NCBI GenBank assembly: GCA_025210735.1
Contig: JAOARD010000009.1
Span: 1-64,000, forward strand
From: Bacteroidales bacterium
GTDB lineage: Bacteria; Bacteroidota; Bacteroidia; Bacteroidales; UBA6680
Reading direction: 5' to 3'
Length of the DNA stretch: 64,000 bases
A program made the position numbers and the translations under genes. Positions 17,539 through 26,861 of this stretch are shown piece after piece; the first letter of the stretch is position 1, and each line of letters opens with the position of its first letter. The notes below the pieces were generated by a model. It saw nothing but the letters and a program-made list of their open reading frames with translations, was not told where the DNA came from and ran no database searches.

Positions 17539-18549
17539 ATGAAGAAACGATCTGATATACCAGAAGATCTTATTGTGAGGTATATGGGAGATGATCTTTC
17601 TGACGAGGAGAGAGAGAGTCTTGTTTTGTGGGTTAGTGAGAGTGATGACAACAGAAGAATATTTAAGGAGTTCAGAAAAGTTTGGATACTTAAATGTTTT
17701 GCTGATGAAGATTTTGACAGCGAGAAGGCATGGGAAAATGTCAGCAAACGTGTTGGCAGAAGAAAGGTAAAGGATAAGAAACTTTTTATTAGTTGGATGT
17801 CGGTGGCTGCATCGGTAATTGTACTTATTGCTTTATGGTTTGTAATGCCAGATAGTAATGTGCAGAGTGGCGATGTTAGAGTAAAAGTACTGGCAGGAGA
17901 ATTTCCTGAAAAAGTGATATTGCCAGATAGTACAGTTGTGTGGGTAAATAGTGATTCGGAACTTATATATCCGGTTGCTTTTGCTGAGAATGAACGTTCT
18001 GTAACATTTAATGGAGAAGGTTATTTTGAGGTAACAAAGAACAAGCAGAAACCATTTGTTATATATTCAGATAATACAATAACCAAAGTGTTGGGAACAT
18101 CATTTAATCTTAATACACGAGTATCTGAGCATAAGTCTGAGCTTGTGGTTATCACAGGTAAAGTAAAGTTTGAGAACAGAATTACAGAGGCTTCAGTTGA
18201 GTTAGAGGCTGATGATAAAGGAATTGTTGATGTTGAAGAGAATACAGAAGTAGTAGAGACTACTACTCCTGCAAAAACCAAGATAGATAATTACAACGTA
18301 ATAGCATGGAAGACAAAAGAGTTTGAGTTTGACGAAACCAGACTTGATGATATATTGAGAGAGATTGAAAAGGTATATCATATTGAAATAGAAGTTGAAG
18401 ACGAAGAGCTTTTGAGTGTGAGAGTGACAACATCGTTTAGTGCGCTTACAGCTGAAGATATTCTGGAGGTGTTATCAGATACAATAGGATTTGATTACAT
18501 ATTGGACGATGAGGGGACGTATATTATTGAGGGAGTAGTTAATGAGTAA
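17539..18549 (+). CDS. FecR-family anti-sigma regulator
   Basis: 336 residues. Inner-membrane regulator that passes a signal from the TonB receptor to the ECF sigma factor. N-terminal cytoplasmic domain (about 1-80), one membrane helix (SWMSVAASVIVLIALWFVM), then the periplasmic FecR domain with FPEKVILPDSTVVWVNSDS, VTFNGEGYFEVTKN, KPFVIY and TKVLGTSFNLN, and a C-terminal DUF4974-like part (LTAEDILEVLSDTIGFDYIL). I use the ATG at 17539; a TTG nine codons earlier is less likely. It overlaps the receptor gene by 8 bases, so the two are translationally coupled. Confidence 0.95.
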   Translation: MKKRSDIPEDLIVRYMGDDLSDEERESLVLWVSESDDNRRIFKEFRKVWILKCFADEDFDSEKAWENVSKRVGRRKVKDKKLFISWMSVAASVIVLIALWFVMPDSNVQSGDVRVKVLAGEFPEKVILPDSTVVWVNSDSELIYPVAFAENERSVTFNGEGYFEVTKNKQKPFVIYSDNTITKVLGTSFNLNTRVSEHKSELVVITGKVKFENRITEASVELEADDKGIVDVEENTEVVETTTPAKTKIDNYNVIAWKTKEFEFDETRLDDILREIEKVYHIEIEVEDEELLSVRVTTSFSALTAEDILEVLSDTIGFDYILDDEGTYIIEGVVNE

Positions 18550-21175
18550 AAATTCTACTATTGTTTTTCTGATATTACTTATGCATTTTCAACTCTTATG
18601 GGCCGATCCGCCTGTAAGAGAGAGGTATAATGTGAATATTGTAAATAAAACAATAAAAGAGGCCTTTATAGAAGTTAAAAGAGTAACAGGCTATTCCTTT
18701 TCATACCGCACAGAGATAATTAACCCAAAAACAAAGGTTACAATTGTTGGCAATAAGTTAACAATAAGAAAGATTGTATCTGAATTGTTGAAAGATCAGA
18801 ATGTACTTTTTTCAATTCGAAGAAACGTAATAATAATAAAAGGGCGGAAGAAGAAAGTGAAAAAGAAGTTTACTATAAGTGGTATGATTCAGGAAGATGG
18901 TAGTTCTGAGTCGTTGATTGGAGCATCGGTGTATGTTTCAGACAGCGATATTGGAACAACTTCAAACAATTATGGCTTCTATTCACTTTCATTACCTGCT
19001 GGTAAGTATATAATTGTATCGTCATACTCAGGGTGCTATATCAGAAAGGATACCATAGAGCTTAATAATGATATCAGAAAGGATATTAATCTGAAAGTTG
19101 TAGTACACAAAAGGAGTGAACAGAAGGAGTTGACTAGTAATAGAGATGTTAAAGAATTACCACTGAGTATGACGGCCTTACCAGTAAAGGAAATTGAGTT
19201 AATGCCATCGTTATTAGGCGAGGTAGATGTGCTAGAGAGCCTGAGAATGTTACCTGGTATTCAGGGTAGGGGCGATATACGTAATGATTTTAACGTTAGG
19301 GGAGGTGCGATAGACGAGAATCTGATTCTGCTAGATGATGCTCCTATATATAATCCTTCGCACGTGTTAGGTTTTTTCTCAATGTTTAACTCCGATGCAA
19401 TAAAAGATATAAAAGTATATAAAGGTGGTATTCCGGCGCAGTACGGAAGTAGAACATCCTCGGTAGTAGATATACGTATGAATGATGGTAACATGAAAAA
19501 ATACGAAGGGCATGCCTCATTAGGGACTCTTGCATCAAAGGTATCTTTTCAGGGACCGGTTAAAAAAGATGTAGCATCTTTTATGATATCGGGTCGTTAT
19601 TCATATGCAGGATTTTCGGCAGATAATGCTGTTACCATATTAAATGGTTTGGGAATGAAATCGGGTGAGATATCGCAATATAAGAAAGGAAATGAGGTTA
19701 ACTTCTACGATATTAACCTTAAACTGAATTATAAATATAATGACAACAATAGATTTTATATTTCAGGTTATGCCGGAAAGGATAATTTCTATTATATGCT
19801 GTCTACAGATAAGAACCGAATAAGTTGGGGAAATTATACTGCAACATTAAGGTGGAATCATATTTATACAGACAGATTGTTCTCTAATACAACGGCATCG
19901 TTAAGTAAATACGGATATTCGTATTCTGTTATTGATGGTGTAAGAGATTATAAATGGAGTTCGTCGTTAAGAGAGTTTAATGTAAAAACTGATTACGATT
20001 TCTTTATAAATTCAAATAGTAGTGTAAAGTTTGGATTAGGTATTACAGGTAATTTTATTTCACCTGGAGAACTTAAGCCAGAATCGTCAACATCAGTTAC
20101 ATCTTCATTCTCATTGGGCGATAAATCGTCATACGAACCATTTGTATACCTTAGTCATACGTATAATGTAGGAACAGGATTTTCATTAGAATATGGTTTG
20201 CGTTATTCTGCCAATATAAATACATCAGGTGGAATTGTTTACTCATATACTGACGAATATAAAACGCAAATTTCAAGTGTAAGATATAATAAAAAGGGAA
20301 GCATTAATACATTTTATCATGGTTTGGAACCACGATTGAATGTGACTTATAGGATAAACAACACTCAATCCCTGAAGGCATCATATACCCGAACCAGACA
20401 ATATCTACGTCTTCTTTCCTCTTCGGGTATAGGGATGCCCATTGATGTTTGGTATCCTGTAGATGATTACATAAAACCTCAAATAACCGATCTTATAACG
20501 TTCGGTTATTTCAGAGGTTTTAAAGAGAATAAATGGGAAGCATCTTTAGAGTTCTATTATAAGGATATGAACAATCAGATAGCGTACAAGGATAACTCTA
20601 ATCTGTTTCTTAATAAATATATTGAGAGAGAATTACGTATAGGAAATGGCTGGTCATATGGAGCAGAGCTACTTGTAAAGAAAAACAGTGGCGATCTGTC
20701 AGGGTGGTTTGCTTATACGTTATCTAAATCTGAGAATCAGATAAATGGTATAAATTCCGGAAAGGCATTTCCATCAAGGTTTGATAAGAGACATAATCTC
20801 TCGTTATATACAAATTATAACTTCTCTGATAGAATATCTATAGGTTGTAACTTTGTATATTCTACAGGTAGCGCTATTACTGCACCGCAAGGTAGTTTCA
20901 GTTATGATGGAATTCTGGTTAATCGTTATACTGAGAGAAATTCATACCGACTACCGGATTATCATCGTTTAGATTTATCTGTTAAATGTAAAGGAAAAGA
21001 TTTTAAACGTTTTCAGACAGAGTGGGTGTTTGCGCTTTATAATGTCTATAACAGAAAGAATGCATATAGCATTCATAATAAGAGACCATCATCTGGTTAT
21101 GTTAATAATCAGATGTATATGATATATTTATCAGGAATTATTCCGTCAGTAACGTTTCGTATGAAGTTTAAATAG
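18542..21175 (+). CDS. TonB-dependent outer-membrane receptor with STN domain
   Basis: 877 residues. Signal peptide to about WADPP, then an STN domain (about 25-100: IVNKTIKEAFIEVKRVTGYS) that contacts FecR, a carboxypeptidase-regulatory-like domain (about 110-200), a plug domain (DVLESLRMLPGIQGRGDIRN, then NVRGGAIDENLILLDDAPIY) and a 22-strand barrel ending in Phe-Lys (VTFRMKFK). It imports a substrate across the outer membrane using TonB energy and signals through FecR to the sigma factor. A DUF4249 gene follows instead of susD, so a glycan-type SusC role is less likely; the substrate is unknown. Confidence 0.95.
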   Translation: MSKNSTIVFLILLMHFQLLWADPPVRERYNVNIVNKTIKEAFIEVKRVTGYSFSYRTEIINPKTKVTIVGNKLTIRKIVSELLKDQNVLFSIRRNVIIIKGRKKKVKKKFTISGMIQEDGSSESLIGASVYVSDSDIGTTSNNYGFYSLSLPAGKYIIVSSYSGCYIRKDTIELNNDIRKDINLKVVVHKRSEQKELTSNRDVKELPLSMTALPVKEIELMPSLLGEVDVLESLRMLPGIQGRGDIRNDFNVRGGAIDENLILLDDAPIYNPSHVLGFFSMFNSDAIKDIKVYKGGIPAQYGSRTSSVVDIRMNDGNMKKYEGHASLGTLASKVSFQGPVKKDVASFMISGRYSYAGFSADNAVTILNGLGMKSGEISQYKKGNEVNFYDINLKLNYKYNDNNRFYISGYAGKDNFYYMLSTDKNRISWGNYTATLRWNHIYTDRLFSNTTASLSKYGYSYSVIDGVRDYKWSSSLREFNVKTDYDFFINSNSSVKFGLGITGNFISPGELKPESSTSVTSSFSLGDKSSYEPFVYLSHTYNVGTGFSLEYGLRYSANINTSGGIVYSYTDEYKTQISSVRYNKKGSINTFYHGLEPRLNVTYRINNTQSLKASYTRTRQYLRLLSSSGIGMPIDVWYPVDDYIKPQITDLITFGYFRGFKENKWEASLEFYYKDMNNQIAYKDNSNLFLNKYIERELRIGNGWSYGAELLVKKNSGDLSGWFAYTLSKSENQINGINSGKAFPSRFDKRHNLSLYTNYNFSDRISIGCNFVYSTGSAITAPQGSFSYDGILVNRYTERNSYRLPDYHRLDLSVKCKGKDFKRFQTEWVFALYNVYNRKNAYSIHNKRPSSGYVNNQMYMIYLSGIIPSVTFRMKFK

Positions 21176-21179
21176 AGTG

Positions 21180-22079
21180 ATGTATAGTTATTCAGGACAT
21201 ATAATAAGGTTTATTGCTGTATCAGTTATGCTGTTTGTATCATTTGCATGTACCAAGGTGTACGATATAAAAGCAGATTCGGCTAAACCTCTCCTGGTTG
21301 TTGAGGCTGAAGTGAATAACTTTCAACCACCATATTATGTCAGACTAACACAGAGTGTAGACTGGAAAGTGCGAACCGGGGATTCAAACTCATCTGATAA
21401 TAATGATATTGCAATGTCTGTAACTACGGCAAGAGTTATTATATCTGATAACATAAGTATTGTAGATACTCTTGAGTATATTGGTTACAGAGAGGATAAG
21501 AATAGTTACGGGTGGTATGTAACTAATAAGATATATGGTGAAGAGGGCGTTACCTATAACCTAAAGATAGAATATGAAGGAAATGAGTATACGTCAACAT
21601 CAACTATACCGTATTCTGTACAAGCTGATTCTGTTGGATTTATAACCAGAAAGTATGGTGAAGAGAAAATTAGGGTAGATATTCCACGATTGTATTTTAA
21701 GGAACCTGCATATACAAAAAATTACTATTTGATGTACTATACAGTTAATGGACATAAGGGATCAGCTAATATGTTGCCGTATACAATTGCAGATGATATG
21801 TATCTGAATGCATATGTAAACGGAATAGAGATTGATAATGGACAAAAATATGTAAATAAAGAAAATTATATGCCGATTGATGAGGGAGCGTATGTAATGG
21901 TATATCTGGAGTCTATAAACAGAGAGACCTATATTTTTTATAAAGGAATAATCGATCAATTTAATGCAGATGGCGGGGGCTTTTCTTCAATCCCTGCCAC
22001 ACCTCCCTCTAATATTAGTAATGGAGCACTTGGGTTGTTTAAAACACCTGCAATTAGTGTAATTACTAAGAAACGTTAG
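21180..22079 (+). CDS. DUF4249-family lipoprotein
   Basis: 299 residues from the ATG at 21180 (a GTG at 21177 is the alternative, with no change in family content). Signal peptide with lipobox VSFAC, then KPLLVVEAEVNNFQPPYYVR followed by LTQSV, typical of DUF4249. The middle has the usual EGVTYNLKIEYEGNEYTSTS strand pair. DUF4249 proteins pair with STN-type TonB receptors in Bacteroidota and probably sit on the outer membrane next to the receptor; their biochemical role is not known. It starts 4 bases after the receptor stop. Confidence 0.88.
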   Translation: MYSYSGHIIRFIAVSVMLFVSFACTKVYDIKADSAKPLLVVEAEVNNFQPPYYVRLTQSVDWKVRTGDSNSSDNNDIAMSVTTARVIISDNISIVDTLEYIGYREDKNSYGWYVTNKIYGEEGVTYNLKIEYEGNEYTSTSTIPYSVQADSVGFITRKYGEEKIRVDIPRLYFKEPAYTKNYYLMYYTVNGHKGSANMLPYTIADDMYLNAYVNGIEIDNGQKYVNKENYMPIDEGAYVMVYLESINRETYIFYKGIIDQFNADGGGFSSIPATPPSNISNGALGLFKTPAISVITKKR

Positions 22080-22112
22080 AATGGAGATCGGCGCTTGTTG
22101 TTTAGTTAGTAA

Positions 22113-22262
22113 TCCGGGATTATCTGTCCCGGATGTACTAGAATGGTTTAAGAGTTGTGTGGTTTATGTTTAAATAAATGTAGGAGTATCGTCTGCTTTG
22201 TCAGACGTACTCCTTACTATGTGACTAAGTTATTAAGAAGAAAGTTGTGTGGTTTTTGTTTA
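22113..22262 (+). repeat. Two hairpins each followed by a near-identical 20-mer
   Basis: Hairpin A: TCCGGGA/TCCCGGA at 22113-22133. Hairpin B: GGAGTA(t)CGTCTG/CAGACGTACTCC at about 22182-22212. After each, at 22153-22172 and 22243-22262, comes agttgtgtggtttatgttta or its one-base variant. The unit is too regular for chance but matches no element I know; it may be a duplicated terminator or small RNA piece. Confidence 0.45.
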
Positions 22263-22266
22263 TAAT

Positions 22267-22306
22267 AGAAGGGGGATAAAAGCTTATTAAGCTTTTCCCC
22301 TTCTGC
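22267..22306 (-). terminator. Terminator of the hsp20 gene
   Basis: On the minus strand AGAAGGGG-AAAAGCTT pairs with AAGCTTTTATCCCCCTTCT (three-base bulge) just after the hsp20 stop at 22311. The U-run is poor (ATTATAAAC), so efficiency is uncertain. Confidence 0.55.
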
Positions 22307-22310
22307 TTTA

Positions 22311-22751
22311 TTACCCTACTGTAATGTCAATTTTCTGATTCCTCTTTTCGTCTTTATTCTTAGGAATAACAACCGATAGAATACCATCTGTATAGTTTGC
22401 TGAAATTTCTTCTCTCTTTATCTCATTTTCAGGTAATGTAAAAGATCTGCTAAATTTAGAGTAATGAAATTCACGCCTTGAATAAGCCTTGTTCTTTACC
22501 TCTTTCTTCTCTTCTCCTTCAGAAGATATTGTTAGGTTATTCTCCGTAAGATCAATTTTAAAATCTTCTTTTTTTAGTCCCGGTGCTGCAATCTCAATAC
22601 TATAATCGTCTTTGTTGTTTAGTATGTTTACAGCTGGTTCTGTGCACTCTTTTCTCTCTGAGTGATTCCAATCCATTAATTCTCTGTTGAAAAAAGTATC
22701 AAATATTGATGATCCTGGGAAATGTCTGTCAGTTAATTTTACAAGTGTCAT
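22311..22751 (-). CDS. Hsp20 / alpha-crystallin small heat-shock protein
   Basis: 146 residues. ATP-independent chaperone that holds unfolding proteins. Seen: the linker DYSIEIAAPGLKKEDFKIDL, strand NNLTISSEGE, YSRREFHYSKFSRSFTLPE and the closing YTDGILSVVIPK with the C-terminal I-D-I tail. The start is the ATG at 22751; it has a GGAGG seven bases upstream, one of few clear Shine-Dalgarno sequences in this window. A further upstream TTG frame is unlikely. Monocistronic. Confidence 0.96.
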   Translation of the reverse strand: MTLVKLTDRHFPGSSIFDTFFNRELMDWNHSERKECTEPAVNILNNKDDYSIEIAAPGLKKEDFKIDLTENNLTISSEGEEKKEVKNKAYSRREFHYSKFSRSFTLPENEIKREEISANYTDGILSVVIPKNKDEKRNQKIDITVG

Positions 22752-22988
22752 TTTAATATCCTCCAAAAAAATAGTTCGTAATTATGTTATTAATTTTAAT
22801 CGCGATTCTGATAGGATATTTTCAAATAACTTGCCAAAAAGTATTGGTTTTGGAATTGAATTAGGTTAATAGTTTGGTATACAGATTCTAATGTGTTTTT
22901 TGCCATTGTTTGTACTAGTGACAATATGTCTTGATTGCGTGATTTGTTGATGCCAATATGGCATTGCAAGGAGTGTTGTTATGATTTA

Positions 22989-23459
22989 TTAATCCGTTTC
23001 TGATATCTTTTTGAATAGTTCAGCAATTCTTTTTGCTTTAGTTTCTTCTGTTTTTGCAGAGTAAATCCAATCTATTATAGATCTCTTTTCAGATTCTGAA
23101 AGATTCTTAAATTTATTGTAAAGATTTTTATCTTCGTACTCAAAGCACTCAATTAGTTCTGCGGGAATATCAATAGGAGTATTATCCTCGTAGATAGTTA
23201 TTTTAACTGTATCTCCTGCTTGTTTACCTATTTTATTACGTACATATTTGTTAACAGACAAGAATAATTTATCGTTACCCATAGGCATCAGTTTCTGTCT
23301 GTTTATAGGATGTTTATCTATAAAGCCGCTTACTGTAACCCAGCCAAATAGATTCTGTTTATTTTGAGATATTTCAGGAATCTCTGCATAGGTCCAACCT
23401 CCTTTGCCAGGAAATTTTTTTAATATATAGTATTTATCAACAACTATCTTTTTGCACAT
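22989..23459 (-). CDS. YdeI/OmdA-like DUF1905 protein
   Basis: 156 residues. The first 95 residues form a DUF1905 beta-barrel-like domain (GGWTYAEIPE, FGWVTVSGFIDKHPI, LMPMGNDKLFLSVNKYVRN, GDTVKITIYED). The C-terminal 60 residues are a helical OmdA/YdeI segment with SESEKRSIIDWIYSAKTEET and AKRI. Related proteins are annotated as bacteriocin-protection or YdeI proteins, but the biochemical role is unclear. No signal peptide. It follows a terminator of the upstream operon, so it has its own promoter or depends on readthrough. Confidence 0.82.
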   Translation of the reverse strand: MCKKIVVDKYYILKKFPGKGGWTYAEIPEISQNKQNLFGWVTVSGFIDKHPINRQKLMPMGNDKLFLSVNKYVRNKIGKQAGDTVKITIYEDNTPIDIPAELIECFEYEDKNLYNKFKNLSESEKRSIIDWIYSAKTEETKAKRIAELFKKISETD

Positions 23460-23492
23460 ATCTTTTTAATTGCCAATTTAAATATACAAAAA

Positions 23493-23519
23493 AGCCGGAT
23501 AGAGTATTTCTATCCGGCT
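23493..23519 (-). terminator. Terminator of the five-gene exported-protein operon
   Basis: On the minus strand AGCCGGATAG pairs perfectly with CTATCCGGCT around AAATACT and is followed by TTTTTTG. It ends the operon whose last gene stops at 23537. Confidence 0.88.
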
Positions 23520-23536
23520 CAGTGTTTATAAGTATG

Positions 23537-24814
23537 TTACCAATTTACTTCGTAAGGATATTTGTATATATTGTATATTTTAGATGCTGATACTCCCGGT
23601 TTGCTGTATATTAGTTTTCCGTTAAGTACCATATCTCCTCCCGCATATTTTAACAATTCAGCTTTTTCATCAAGCGGAACAGTAATATCAACAAAATGAG
23701 TACCTTTTTCATCTATAGTGATTTTCAGATTCTTCCACTCTAAAGTAGGAACACCTTCTACTTCAAGAGATAATCCTTTTATTAGAACAGGATCTATACC
23801 CTTAGAACCTACAATACATGATATTACCAGCGAATCTTTTGTACTGGTTGTACTTATTTTAACCCTTCCGGATAAGAATAACTGAGATTCATCAGTTGTC
23901 TGTCCAAGATAAAAATCTGTCTTATTCCATTTGTTATTTATGAGATAGTTTACGGATAATTTATTCTCATCATCTTCATAACACTCTTCAGTGTCGTACT
24001 TAATTTTCCAGCCGTATTTAGTTTTTGTTTTTGATATGATTTTTGAACAAGAGAACTTGATCTTCGGACTTTTTCTGTATGCAATATTTCTGCCATCAAG
24101 TAAAAGACCAATCTCTATATAGTTTTTGTCCATATTTAATGTTGCAATCTCAAACGATGATAAAACATTTCTATACTTCTCAATAGTTAAAATAACCTTG
24201 TCTTTATCAAGATCTTCAACAATATTTTTTAGTTTGTTTAGTTCAGCAAGATATCCTGAAGCCTCTTCTACACTCTCAAAAGAGTTTACCATACCCGCAA
24301 TCTCATCAATTCTGTCTCTTATGGCTTTCTCTTTCTCTTTATACTCCTCAACTAATCGGTTCATCTCTAAACGCGAGAACGGATAAAGTATGTGGTAGTA
24401 ATACTTTTCATCTTTTGTTCTTTTGTTTCTTACCTTTTCCCAGTAGTAGTCTTCAGCTTTGCTAAGCGATATACCACTTAAAAAGCCAACCTTTCCGGTC
24501 TTTGTTTTTGTCTGAGATTCAAACGATGATAATACACTCATAACCTTGCCATCAGTTGTTTCTGAGAGATTATGTATTGTGTTTGATTTTATATTCTGTG
24601 CAACAGAATTAACAATCTGTTCTCTTACATTGTTTAGGGCAACAGCTTTTGCCTGATCAATAGTAGATCCAGATCCGGTTGCAATAAGAAAATCTTCTTT
24701 AACGCTATTAACCCATTTAGGCTTTTTACCACTTTTCTCAATTACTTTAAACTGAGCTAAAAGCGGATAGCTAATGAGCAGAGTAAGTAGTATAAATGTA
24801 AATTTACGTATCAT
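23537..24814 (-). CDS. Exported LPP20-like protein
   Basis: 425 residues. Signal peptide MIRKFTFILLTLLISYPLLAQ, then an LPP20/FlgT-N-like domain (about 30-140): KPKWVNSV, ATGSGSTIDQAKAVALNNVR, and YYYHILYPFSR. A helical segment (about 150-200) is coiled-coil-like, and the C-terminal 200 residues are beta-rich. Last gene of a five-gene minus-strand operon of exported proteins. LPP20-like domains occur in surface lipoproteins and envelope complexes; the function here is unknown. Confidence 0.75.
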   Translation of the reverse strand: MIRKFTFILLTLLISYPLLAQFKVIEKSGKKPKWVNSVKEDFLIATGSGSTIDQAKAVALNNVREQIVNSVAQNIKSNTIHNLSETTDGKVMSVLSSFESQTKTKTGKVGFLSGISLSKAEDYYWEKVRNKRTKDEKYYYHILYPFSRLEMNRLVEEYKEKEKAIRDRIDEIAGMVNSFESVEEASGYLAELNKLKNIVEDLDKDKVILTIEKYRNVLSSFEIATLNMDKNYIEIGLLLDGRNIAYRKSPKIKFSCSKIISKTKTKYGWKIKYDTEECYEDDENKLSVNYLINNKWNKTDFYLGQTTDESQLFLSGRVKISTTSTKDSLVISCIVGSKGIDPVLIKGLSLEVEGVPTLEWKNLKITIDEKGTHFVDITVPLDEKAELLKYAGGDMVLNGKLIYSKPGVSASKIYNIYKYPYEVNW

Positions 24815-24832
24815 GGTTGGTTAGTTTTAGTG

Positions 24833-25786
24833 TTATTCATATACCCAGTTGAACGACTCATCGTTGTTCTCTAGTTCTTCCAGATACTTCATTCTAAGCT
24901 GTTCTTTTGTTCTTTCCTGTTGTTTAATTCTATCGTCAGCAGATTTAATCTCCATCATTTTTAGATTATCTTCCTTTTCACGATCACTAATAACTTCAGC
25001 TCTTATTTTATCCATAAGTTTTGATGCTTCAGGATAACATACAGCATCCGGGCTTATCTGTTTTAAAAGATTAACAGCACCATCTGTATCGCCTTTAGCC
25101 CAGCTGTTTTTTGCTTTGTTCAGGTTCTCTTTTGACGATTTATCTGTGTATTGCTGAAATATATCTATTGAAATATCATTTGCTCTGTCGTAACACAATT
25201 TGCAGGTATTAGGAACATTACTTAGAATAAACAGCGACTCCTCAAATTTACCCATTGAGGCAAGTGTTCTTGACTTAGTTATAATATCGTCGCAATTTGT
25301 ATTGTAATACTCAATAATCTTCTCTTTTGATGTCTTAATAAATTTCTTAAACTTTCCGGCTCTTGGGTTTATACTGCTGAATATTTTTGTGTATGCAGCG
25401 CTTTCCGTTTTTCCAATACCTTTTACAGATGTTGATATCTCCTTAAAAATTGTTCTGTTTGATGCATCAATAATAATAAAGCTAACTTCAGCATTAATAA
25501 CATGCATCACCGGCGCTGTTGATGTTACATTTTTATCAATTATTGCAACACGCGGAACCATCATAAAACATCCTCTTGATGCATCTGTAGACAGACCATT
25601 TAGTGATATCATCTTCTGCATTCTCATTTTAAGAACATTTGCAGCTCTGTTGCTAATATCTAATTTTGCAGGAACAACTGGTTTTATCGCAATCCTTTCA
25701 ATATCATTCATCTTACCCAGATTATTCTGACCTGCGGATATAAGATACATTAGTAACAGAACGGATATAATTATTGACTTTTTCAT
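24833..25786 (-). CDS. Exported hypothetical protein with TPR-like C-terminal half
   Basis: 317 residues. Signal peptide to about ISAGQ. The first half (about 25-150) is alpha/beta with NDIERIAIKPVVPA and a VINAEVSFIIIDASNRTIF stretch, reminiscent of CsgG/TolB-N-like folds but not a firm match. Then helix pairs with CDDIITKSRTLASMGKFEES and AKNSWAKGDTDGAVNLLKQI, TPR-like. A charged coiled-coil tail ends in WVYE. It lies 18 bases before the LPP20-like gene. Function unknown. Confidence 0.7.
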   Translation of the reverse strand: MKKSIIISVLLLMYLISAGQNNLGKMNDIERIAIKPVVPAKLDISNRAANVLKMRMQKMISLNGLSTDASRGCFMMVPRVAIIDKNVTSTAPVMHVINAEVSFIIIDASNRTIFKEISTSVKGIGKTESAAYTKIFSSINPRAGKFKKFIKTSKEKIIEYYNTNCDDIITKSRTLASMGKFEESLFILSNVPNTCKLCYDRANDISIDIFQQYTDKSSKENLNKAKNSWAKGDTDGAVNLLKQISPDAVCYPEASKLMDKIRAEVISDREKEDNLKMMEIKSADDRIKQQERTKEQLRMKYLEELENNDESFNWVYE

Positions 25787-25806
25787 TTCTATCTTATTTT
25801 GGTTAT

Positions 25807-25845
25807 CATATTGTTCCGATATATTATTTGTATCGGAACAATATG
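25807..25845. other. Perfect 15-bp inverted repeat between two operon genes
   Basis: CATATTGTTCCGATA and TATCGGAACAATATG form a perfect stem around a 9-base loop, in the 84-base gap of an otherwise closely spaced operon. No U-run follows on the minus strand, so it is not a standard terminator. It may be an mRNA-stabilising or processing hairpin, or a binding site for a dimeric regulator. Confidence 0.55.
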
Positions 25846-25870
25846 TTAAAATATTACTATAACGCAGTTA

Positions 25871-26839
25871 TTATTTCTCACCTAGTATTAGCCAGGCTTC
25901 ACCTAATCCGCGTTGATATATTTTAGCCTCTATATTAAATGGCGCCGATCTCAGATACTTTCTAAGATCTCTTGCAAATGCTCTTGTATCTATAGCTCTT
26001 TGTCTGCCTCTTACCTCTTTATACAGAGGGATTCTAACCTGATCAAACTTCATTACACTTGCAGTTGCACTAGCGGTATTAAATCTTCCGCTTTTTGTGT
26101 TGTCTGCCATCCAATCCTCAATAGCAAAACCAAGCTCAACCATCTCACCATTAATGTCAAACTCTTCTTCAAGGTCAACACCTGTACCTTCAAAAACTCT
26201 TACAACAAGTTTTACCTCACGTCCTTGCTCAAACAGGTTATCAAAGTATGATTGTAAACGACCATTAAAGTTATCCATATGGCTAAGTACAGCCTCTTCA
26301 AGAAGTATCTCCGGCGACGCAGCACTTGAAGGTTTTCCTGCTCCGGCAGCACCCGCTATCTGCTTGCTTGTATATGCATCAAGTCCTTTAAGATTGAACG
26401 AAATATATTTCTCAGGTCCTTGTCTTACTATCTTAAAATCAAGATCCATAATGATATCAGCTTTAGCTGTTCTCTTTAGCATATCAATCGGATTCTCATT
26501 AATCATTGATCCGGCTTTAGATGTCATAACAGATAGCTCAGCTTCTTCTTGTGAAAGATTCTTTAACTCCTGTTCAAGATCTTTTAACGGAAAACCTCTG
26601 TCTGCCATTAAAGCTCCCAGCTTTGTTATCACAAGTCTAAGATCGCTGTTGTTTTGTAGTGCCTTCTTATAATCAGGAAACACCTCTTTTTTTCCGTTTA
26701 CATCAAACTCTTGTGTATAAGAGTTTGTAATGCAGAAATTGTCGCTCGGAACAATCATTATTGTTGGCTTTTTAGCCTGTCCGTTTGTCGTGGCAACAAA
26801 TATTGTTGCAATTAAAAGAGTATATAATATTTTTTTCAT
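25871..26839 (-). CDS. Exported DUF6175-family protein
   Basis: 322 residues. Signal peptide MKKILYTLLIATIFVATTNG. The mature protein has the order I recall for DUF6175 of Bacteroidales: KPTIMIVPSDNFC, QEFDVNGKKEVFPDYKKALQ, LGALMADRGFPLKDLEQELK, MLKRTAKADIIMDLDFKIV, FNLKGLDAYTSKQIAGA, LLEEAVLSHMDNFNGRLQSY and a C-terminal GLGEAWLILGEK. Predicted periplasmic; function unknown. Third gene of the operon. Confidence 0.85.
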   Translation of the reverse strand: MKKILYTLLIATIFVATTNGQAKKPTIMIVPSDNFCITNSYTQEFDVNGKKEVFPDYKKALQNNSDLRLVITKLGALMADRGFPLKDLEQELKNLSQEEAELSVMTSKAGSMINENPIDMLKRTAKADIIMDLDFKIVRQGPEKYISFNLKGLDAYTSKQIAGAAGAGKPSSAASPEILLEEAVLSHMDNFNGRLQSYFDNLFEQGREVKLVVRVFEGTGVDLEEEFDINGEMVELGFAIEDWMADNTKSGRFNTASATASVMKFDQVRIPLYKEVRGRQRAIDTRAFARDLRKYLRSAPFNIEAKIYQRGLGEAWLILGEK

Positions 26840-26861
26840 AATCTAATTAATGTTAAAATTT

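Noticed and set aside
18542-22079. SusC/SusD glycan-uptake pair
   Set aside because: The gene after the TonB receptor is DUF4249, not SusD, and no glycoside hydrolase is nearby.
22950-22964. Interrupted palindrome ATGCCA-ATA-TGGCAT upstream of hsp20 and after the YdeI-like gene
   Set aside because: Only a 6-bp stem with no U-run; too short to call a terminator or operator with confidence.
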